From Phragmites australis (Eukaryota; Streptophyta; Magnoliopsida; Poales; Poaceae), in the NCBI RefSeq assembly GCF_958298935.1, contig NC_084924.1, positions 9,920,001-9,984,000 of the forward strand: a stretch of DNA of 64,000 bases, given 5' to 3'. Of the stretch, positions 56,939 through 64,000 are shown piece by piece. The position numbers and the translations under genes are program-made. Below the pieces are notes generated by a model that saw only the letters and a program-made list of their open reading frames with translations, was not told the DNA's origin and made no database searches. Position 1 is the first letter of the stretch, and each line of letters starts with the position of its first letter.

Positions 56939-59485
56939 CTATTTGCTGCCCAGGTCGCTGCCGATACGGACAACCTGGGTAGCGTCTTCGCCCACCTCGA
57001 CCTCCTTCGTTGGAACAGAGGTGTCAGCGGCGAGTCGGGGTCTGGATGAAGAGGGTCCCAGGCCCCCTGAAGAGCCATCAACCTCGGCCTGCGCTGAGAC
57101 CAGAGCCATGTATGATTGTTCGGCGCAGGAGACAGCGCCGCCGGAGTCAGCGATCACGGAGATAGAGCCTGCGGGGCCGGGCATCTTAACCGTAAGGTAT
57201 GCATAATGCACGGCCATCATAAACTTGGCGAGCGCCGGACGCCCGAGGATGGCGTTGTAGGGGAGAGGGAGCTCCGCGACATCGAAGAGGACGCACTCCG
57301 TGCGAAAGTTGTCCCGGCTCCCGAACGTGACAGGCAACTCAACCTGCCCGAGGGGCAGGGAGTGCCCGGGCGTTACTCCACAGAAGGGGAGTGACGGCTT
57401 TAGGCGTCGGGAGGATACTTGCAGCTTCTCAAAAACCTCTTTGGAAAGGAGGTTGAGGCCGGCGCCACCGTCGATCAGCACTCTGCCGACCTTGACATTG
57501 CAGACAGTGGGGGATACTACCAAAGGTAGCCGTCCCACGGCTGCAGTACTGGAGGGGTGATCAGCCATGCTGAATGTGATCAGAGCATCCGACCACCTTA
57601 GGGGTCTTGCGGCCTCCTCGCTCGGGGTTACCGAGCATACTTCGCGTCGCATGACCTTGATGCCACGGCGCGAGCAGGGTGTGTAAGCGCCCCCGTTGAT
57701 GAAGGCGACGGTATGCTCGGGCTCCTGGAAGCCGAGCTCGGCGTTGTTGGGGACGACCTCGGCATCGCCTCCTCCGCGGGACTCGTCGCGCTCCCTCTGG
57801 CGCTGCTCTATGAGTCCTTTGACCGTACGACACTCCGTGAGGTCGTGCCATCTGGTCAGGTGTATGGGACACCATTTACCTGGCTCGGGCCCCGCGGGAG
57901 CGGGGGCCCTCGCTGGAGCAGGAGCTCGGCCAGGGGCCGGGGCTCTTGCTGGAGCTGGCGCCCTAGCCGGTGCCGGGGCCCTCGCGGGCACAGAGGCCCG
58001 AGGAGGAGCCCGAGCAGGGGACCTGACGGGGCGCCGATCGACACCCGGCCGTCGCCCTTGCCGGTGATCGGGCTCTTGCGGCTCTCTATGAGCGGGGACT
58101 TGGGCTAGCTCAACGGGAGCGGCCTCGCGCTTCCTTCTCTTTTTCTTTTCCCGCTTATCAGAGCGGGAAGAACTTGGCTGATCGGAAGCGGGGCGAGGAG
58201 CATGCCACGCCCTGGCCTCCGCAGCCTTGGCGCACTTATCGACCAGTGCGAAAAGTTCCGCAGGGGTCTCGATCTCGTGCGTACCTAGCTTCTCGAGCAT
58301 CCGCTCATCACGGACGCCCTGCCGGAAAGCAACAATAACAGCATGGGGGGCCACTCGCGGAATAGTGTTGCGAACCTGGCTGAAACGCTGTATAAACCGC
58401 CGTAGCATCTCCCCTTCCTGCTGTTGGACGGCGTGGAGGTCGCACTCCAAACCGGGACGTGCGAACGTGCCCTGAAAGTTGGCCACGAATTGGTGGCACA
58501 GGTCATCCCAGGAGCCGATAGATCCTGGGGGTAAGTTCATAAGCCAAGAGCGGGCGGAACCCCTCAAGGCAACATGAAAATAATTTACCATCACCTTTTC
58601 GCTGCCTCCGGCCGCTTGGACGGCCGTCGTGTAGATCTGGAGGAACTCGACGGGGTCGATGGACCCGTCGTACTTCTCCGGCAGCTCGGGGCGGAACTTG
58701 GAAGGCCACCTCACCCGGCGGAGCTCGGTGGTGAAGGCACGGCAACCGGTGCCGTACCCCGCAGCACGAGCGGGGGTTCTCGGTGGCGAGAAGCGGCGAG
58801 CCGGGGATCCCCGATGGTCGTGGGCCGGGAGAGAGGAAGCCTGGTCCTCTGCCCCAACCCCCTGCCGGGTCTCCCGCTGACGTTCGAGAGTGACTCGGGC
58901 ATCTTCGTGGCCCCTCCGCTCGTCAAGGTGCAAACGAAGGTCCCGGGCATCGGACATGGCCAGGGGGACGGCGCTCCGCCTGGAGACCCCTCGGCCCGTG
59001 CGGGTGTTGCCCGCTGAGGAGCCGGCTCTGGCGGCACCGTGCTGAGAAGTGGTGTGAGGACTCGCGGCCTGCACCTGGCGACGAGCAGTGCCGACCAAAG
59101 CGACGACATCTTGCATCCACCGGCCTTCCGGAGTGTTTGGCGTGGCCTGAATGGGCGGGTGTCTGAGGAGAGCATGTGCTGCAAGCAACGCGCTCCCTGG
59201 GCTGGCCTCACTGAAAGCGAGCCTGCGCCGAGGCGGCACCCGACGTGGTCCAGAGGCGGACCTGGCGGCCGGGGTCCCGACCACCTGCTGGGGGTCGGAA
59301 AGTACGTCGGCAGGGGCGGCGGCGCTGATGGGCCAAGCGCCTTGATCCCCTTGGGCGGGAAAAACCGCGAGCGTGGATGGCGGCTGCCGCGGGCACGCAG
59401 CAGCGACGGCGCTTTCTCGGTCGTGGGGCAGCGTTCCGTTACTGGAAGTGGAGCCGGAACGCTGGAGACGGTGCCCACCGGCCAT
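56939..59485 (-). pseudogene. gag and protease of the Tat element
   Basis: The first good ATG after the primer site is at 59485 (AAGATGGCC), giving MAGGHRLQRSG and 848 codons to the TAG at 56939-56941. The capsid region includes ELPEKYDGSIDPVEFLQIY and FANFQGTF-like text. The basic stretch KREKKKRRKREA and a run of APAPAR hexapeptides (58050-57900) precede a CHHC-like finger, WCPIHLTRWHDLTEC. Protease shows VLIDGGAGLNLLS (DGG at the active site) and NAILGRPAL. The frame stays open upstream through the primer site into the LTR, but that part is non-coding. Only the stop before RT breaks continuity with pol. Confidence 0.85.
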
Positions 59486-59531
59486 CTTTTCATGTGGAGA
59501 AAAAAGTGAAACAAACAATCCAGGGATATTC

Positions 59532-59550
59532 CCCCCTACCTGGCGCGCCA
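59532..59550 (-). other. Primer-binding site next to gag
   Basis: Minus-strand TGGCGCGCCAGGTAGGGGG, two bases inside the LTR edge. A second identical site is at 60927-60909 next to the complete 5' LTR. I could not name the primer tRNA from memory. Confidence 0.75.
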
Positions 59551-59552
59551 GC

Positions 59553-60807
59553 TGTCGGAGAGTGAACTCCTGTCGCAGGGATCCCGAGAGACCCCTTTTT
59601 AGAGATTCGGCCGGGGGGATGATCCTGGAAAAGCTTGTGTGGGAAATAAGCGGGAACGGCAATAAATACGATGGCTAGTGGGAGACGATCACCCTAATGC
59701 AAGGAAAAGTGGGTACGCCGGGTTTTTAGACAGGTTCGGGCCGCACGGAGGCGTAACACCCTACTCCTGTATGAGCGCTATATTTATCCTTGAAGGGGAT
59801 TCTTCAAGGAGGTATCTGGTTCTAAGGGGAGAACTGTTTACAAAGATTTTGAGGCTCTTATGTTCTAGCTTAACTTGAGCTGGTTCGAGTGTCTGTCGAT
59901 CTATTTTTGGCCTGGTTCGCCGGAGATTGTTGGTTGTCTGGTCTCTTGGTCGTCTTGTGGTCGGGGGCTGTCGTTCTCTCTCTTTTAGTGTTCTCCATCC
60001 TTTCCTTTTATAGGCGCGCCGACCTCAACATATCCTGAATGGGAAAGAGGGGACGTGAATGCCAAGGTGCCACAGAGAAAGGCGTAATCATTTCATCTTG
60101 GCGAAGTGACAGGGGCGGTGGAGAAATGCGGCGCGCATTCGACCACCAGCCGCTGCGGAAGCCTCTGGGCGCCATAAAAGGGGCCCACCGGGCAGCCTCA
60201 GAGGTGCCCGGTGCGCCCACCCTGTCTTGTTCTTCTGCCAGGGCAGGGTGGCACGCGGAGCGCTTTGATTCTGGTAACGTTATCCCGAGGCACCTGGATG
60301 AAACGGGACGGGACCCGTGCATTTAATGGACCCACGGCCCCCTGCCAGTGCATGGCAGGGTCTGACACTGGGGCGTGGGCAGCTGAGAATGTCAGGATGT
60401 CAGGATGACAGACCGCGCGTGCCTATTAAATGCGGCATTGGGCCTTTGACTGGATGACACCCCGACGACGGGACCCTTCGGGTCGTTGAATGATCTTGCG
60501 CGAACCTTCGGGGAACCGAGTCCTCGGGGGCTGCCACGTGCAGCCCCGAGCACTCTCCCCCGAGTACTTGAGTGAGACCTTCGGGGAACCGAGTACTCGG
60601 GGGCTGCCACGTGCAGCCCCGAGCACTCTCTCCCGAGCACTTCGGTGGGACCTTCGGGGCACCGAGTCCTCGGGGGCTGCCACGTGCAGCCCCGAGCACT
60701 CTCTCCCGAGCACTTCGGTGGGACCTTCGGGGCACCGAGTCCTCGGGGGCTGCCACGTGCAGCCCCGAGCACTCTCTCCCGAGCACTTCGGTGGGACCTT
60801 CGGGGCA
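59553..60807 (-). repeat. Truncated middle LTR of the Tat element
   Basis: It is collinear with the other two LTRs from the TGTCGGAGAG edge through 1255 bp. It then stops inside the fourth 73-bp repeat at GGGGCA (60802-60807), where leader sequence begins. It lacks the outer about 236 bp of a complete LTR but keeps the TATA box and four G-box repeats. Confidence 0.9.
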
Positions 60808-60929
60808 GCGTTCCGTTACTGGAAGTGGAGCCGGAACGCTGGAGACGGTGCCCACCGGCCATCTTTTCCTGTGGAGAAAAAAGTGAAACAAACAATCCAG
60901 GGATATTCCCCCCTACCTGGCGCGCCAGC
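60808..60929 (-). repeat. Duplicated leader with second PBS
   Basis: A copy of 59431-59552 (start of gag, leader and primer site) with a single difference by eye, at 60870. It connects the complete 5' LTR to the truncated middle LTR. The gag ATG is present but leads into LTR sequence after about 20 codons. Confidence 0.9.
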
Positions 60930-62420
60930 TGTCGGAGAGTGAACTCCTGTCGCAGGGATCCCGAGAGACCCCTTTTTAGAGATTCGGCCGGGAGGATGAT
61001 CCTGGAAAAGCTTGTGTGGGAAATAAGCGGGAACGGCAATAAATATGATGGCTAGTGGGAGACGATCACCCTAATGCAAGGAAAAGTGGGTACGCCGGGT
61101 TTTTAGACAGGTTCGGGCCGCACGGAGGCGTAACACCCTACTCCTGTATGAGCGCTATATTTATCCTTGAAGGGGATTCTTCAAGGAGGTATCTGGTTCT
61201 AAGGGGAGAACTGTTTACAAAGATTTTGAGGCTCTTATGTTCTAGCTTAACTTGAGCTGGTTCGAGTGTCTGTCGATCTATTTTTGGCCTGGTTCGCCGG
61301 AGATTGTTGGTTGTCTGGTCTCTTGGTCGTCTTGTGGTCGGGGGCTGTCGTTCTCTCTCTTTTAGTGTTCTCCATCCTTTCCTTTTATAGGCGCGCCGAC
61401 CTCAACATATCCTGAATGGGAAAGAGGGGACGTGAATGCCAAGGTGCCACGGAGAAAGGCGTAATCATTTCATCTTGGCGAAGTGACAGGGGCGGTGGAG
61501 AAATGCGGCGCGCATTCGACCACCAGCCGCTGCGGAAGCCTCTGGGCGCCATAAAAGGGGCCCACCGGGCAGCCTCAGAGGTGCCCGGTGCGCCCACCCT
61601 GTCTTGTTCTTCTGCCAGGGCAGGGTGGCACGCGGAGCGCTTCGATTCTGGCAACGTTATCCCGAGGCACCTGGATGAAACGGGACGGGACCCGTGCATT
61701 TAATGGACCCACGGCCCCCTGCCAGTGCATGGCAGGGTCTGACACTGGGGCGTGGGCAGCTGAGAATGTCAGGATGTCAGGATGACAGACCGCGCGTGCC
61801 TATTAAATGCGGCATTGGGCCTTTGACTGGATGACACCCCGACGACGGGACCCTTCGGGTCGTTGAATGATCTTGCGCGAACCTTCGGGGAACCGAGTCC
61901 TCGGGGGCTGCCACGTGCAGCCCCGAGCACTCTCCCCCGAGTACTTGAGTGAGACCTTCGGGGAACCGAGTCCTCGGGGGCTGCCACGTGCAGCCCCGAG
62001 CACTCTCTCCCGAGCACTTCGGTGGGACCTTCGGGGCACCGAGTCCTCGGGGGCTGCCACGTGCAGCCCCGAGCACTCTCTCCCGAGCACTTCGGTGGGA
62101 CCTTCGGGGCACCGAGTCCTCGGGGGCTGCCACGTGCAGCCCCGAGCACTCTCTCCCGAGCACTTCGGTGGGACCTTCGGGGCACTGAGTCCTCGGGGGC
62201 TGCCACGTGCAGCCCCGAGCACTCTCTCCCGAGCACTTCCTTCTTAGTATTTGGGCTCTGCAGATCATCGGGGAACTAGGGTGCTCGGGAACCAGAGGCG
62301 GCGGCCCCGAGCACCTTCTCCCGGGACTTAGCTTCTTCTTACCTTGCAGGGTGGTGACATGTGGTGGATGGCCGGCCTGGCCTCGGGACTTAGGGACCCC
62401 TGGTTCTGAATACACCGACA
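60930..62420 (-). repeat. Complete 5' LTR of the Tat element
   Basis: 1491 bp, same length and ends as the 3' LTR at 46655. It carries five 73-bp G-box repeats and the TATA box at 61389-61381. The flanking CCACT (62421-62425) completes the target duplication. It would be the promoter for the genomic RNA. Confidence 0.95.
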
Positions 62421-62425
62421 CCACT

Positions 62426-64000
62426 ATAGTATAACTCACATAGGTCTCATACAAATCTTATTCGATGCATTATCTATCATATTTTGTGACAGTCCCTTTG
62501 TAAATTGATCTGTCAGGTTTTTAGCCGTCTGGATATAATCCAATACTATGACTCCGGTGTTTCTCAGTTTTTTTTACAGATTTCAATCTTCTCTTTACAC
62601 GTCTATAGGATTTCATGTTGTACTTAGAACTATTCACTTTGACAATAATCATTTGATTATCACAGTTTGTAAGGATAGCGGGTATCGGTTTTTCAACCAC
62701 CGAAAAATCCATCAAGAGTTAACGCAGTCATTCTGCCTCACAGTAGCTGTGTTTAACACTTCCATGATTGACCTCGTCAATATGGTATGTTTGCAAGATC
62801 TCCATAAAACAATAGCACCGCCAAGAGTAAATACATATCCACTTGTAGCCTTGATCTCATCAATATCGGATATCCAATTTGAATCACTAGCACTTGGCGT
62901 ATAGTGAAGTCCATAATTCATAGTACCTAGCAAGTAGCATATGACTCGCTTAAGTGCATGCAAATGATCATCACCAGGGTTAGAAGTAAACTAGCTCAAT
63001 TTGGTCATAACAAATGAGATATCAGGCCTTGTAGCACTAGCTAGGTACATGAGTGATCAAATTATCTGAGAGTATCACACTTGATCCCTAGTAATCCTTT
63101 TATTGTTACGAAGTATTAAGCTAGGATCATAAGGTATTAAAGCGATTTTATCCATGTAGCCAAAGCAGCTGACAATCTTTTTCACATAATGGGATTGCAA
63201 AAGTGTAATATCATTCTCGTCTTTGATCAACTTGATGTTTAAAATCACATCAGCCTCTCCCAGATCTTTGATATCAAAATTTCAAGACAAAAATGACTTA
63301 ACCTCATTAATCACATCAAGATTTGTTCCAAAAATTAGTATGTCATCAATATACAAGAACAGAATAACTCCCTAACCCTCACCATGACGATAGTACACAC
63401 ATCTATCATCTTCATCAACTGCAAAGCCCGCAAATATTAAAGTTCTATCGAACTTCTCATGCCATTGATTAGAAGCTTGTTTGAGACCATACAAAGATTG
63501 CAGTAACCTACATACCTTGTTCTCCTAACCTTCCAGTACAAACCCATCAGATTGATCCATATAGAATTGCTCATCCAATTCTCCATTAAAGAAAATTGTC
63601 TTAATATCCATCTGATAAACAAAAAGATCATGTGTGGCAGCCAAGGAAAGCAATACTCTTATTGTGGTTAGGCTAGCGACATGTGAATAAGTATCAAAGA
63701 AATATTCATCTTCTTTTTTGGTATAACCCTTGGTCACAAGCCAAGTCTTATACTTTTCGATAGTGCCATCAGGTCTAAGCTTCTTTTTGAACACCCACTT
63801 GCAACCCACAGGTTTACAACCCTAAGGTCTATCTATGACTTCTCAAGTCCTGTTGGTGAGAATGAAATCTATCTCTCTACGAACTACTTCCTTCCAGTAG
63901 TTTGTATCTGGAGATGCATATGTTTCTAAAATACACTTGAGAGTATCATCCATAAGTTACATAGTTAAATCAACACCAAAGAATTTTATTTCCTTTGTCT
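62426..64000 (-). pseudogene. Copia pol: reverse transcriptase and RNase H remnant
   Basis: Entering from the right edge: GCKWVFKKKLRPDGTIEKYK and YQMDIKTIFFNGELDEQFYM (63525-63809), typical of Ty1/copia RT. The catalytic YIDD region is at about 63340-63360, SATRPDIS-like text at about 63030, and ALKRVICYLLGTMNYGLHYT with WISDIDEIKATSGYVF at 62712-62963. The RNase H tail with PIPAILTNCDNQMIIVKVNSS lies at 62521-62715. Stops and substitutions interrupt it (for example directly after DGFVLEG at 63525), so it is not functional. The N-terminal pol domains lie outside the window. Confidence 0.85.

Larger units (their letters stand above)
46655..62420 (-). mobile_element. Young Ty3/gypsy element, Tat lineage, TSD CCACT
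   Basis: Outer LTRs 46655-48145 and 60930-62420 are both exactly 1491 bp (plus strand TGTCGGAGAG...ACACCGACA). CCACT flanks both sides (46650-46654 and 62421-62425). By eye the two LTRs differ at about 17 positions with no indels, about 1.1%. The order on the minus strand is LTR, PBS, partial leader, truncated LTR, PBS, gag-PR-RT-RH-aRNH-INT. Then come a repetitive spacer, a convergent antisense gene, a polypurine tract and the LTR. A second, archaeal-type RNase H and an antisense ORF are hallmarks of the Tat lineage. Confidence 0.95.
45115..64000 (-). mobile_element. Ty1/copia element, partial, split by a Tat gypsy element
   Basis: On the minus strand, pol (RT and RNase H) enters from the right edge and runs to 62426. 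The Tat element occupies 46655-62420. The 3' UTR resumes at 46649 and runs into a polypurine tract and a 3' LTR (45115-46130). The join across the insertion is exact with CCACT duplicated. The 5' half of the element (gag, protease, integrase, 5' LTR) lies outside the window. Confidence 0.85.

Overview
This window is intergenic chromosome from a flowering plant, almost certainly a grass (Poaceae). The reasons are nested LTR retrotransposons of types typical of grasses, CACTA elements with GTGACGGGTC subterminal repeats, Mutator-like elements (MULEs) that carry plant mobile domain (PMD) genes, spliceosomal introns, and no operons or bacterial signals. I find no intact host gene. Nearly everything that can be supported is transposable-element DNA, much of it nested and broken. 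Several element boundaries could be fixed to the base from target-site duplications (TSDs).

Left third (1-23 kb). A MULE (MULE1) whose left end lies outside the window runs to about 6569. It holds the N-terminus of a MuDR-type transposase, a spliced PMD gene and a GRF-like zinc-finger gene. A 1174-bp CACTA element (1080-2253, TSD ACC) sits inside the PMD gene. A second, inverted MULE (MULE2, about 6815-19795) carries a GRF gene copy, a PMD fragment and a transposase fragment. It is split by a deletion derivative of a chromovirus-like Ty3/gypsy element (8652-16583, TSD ACCTY). A small, almost fully palindromic MULE (MULE4, 22162-23185, 10-bp TSD) follows.

Middle (23-45 kb). Here lie the gag-PR-RT remnant of one Ty3/gypsy element, the integrase-chromodomain remnant plus long 3' LTR of another (LTR 29422-32128), and MULE3 (33457-39244, 10-bp TSD). 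MULE3 has a PMD gene on the minus strand and a further gene I do not recognise. A solo LTR (37140-38481, TSD GCTGC) interrupts a PMD exon. A degraded second CACTA element lies at 42496 to about 44330.

Right third (45-64 kb). A minus-strand Ty1/copia element (3' LTR 45115-46130; pol continues past the right edge) is interrupted by a young Ty3/gypsy element of the Tat lineage (46655-62420, TSD CCACT). This Tat element encodes gag-PR-RT-RH-aRNH-INT on the minus strand in one frame broken by three TAG stops. Convergent with it is a plus-strand antisense gene with its own TATA box and intron (Transposase_28 type). Its 5' end carries an extra, truncated LTR plus a second primer-binding site, so it has three LTR copies.

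The genes serve the elements that carry them: Gag and Pol for reverse transcription and integration, transposase for cut-and-paste movement, and PMD and GRF proteins as MULE accessory genes of unknown role. Most reading frames are broken. The points of most interest are the MULE gene set with a palindromic family member, the antisense gene, the G-box tandem repeats in the Tat LTR, and the duplicated LTR-leader unit.
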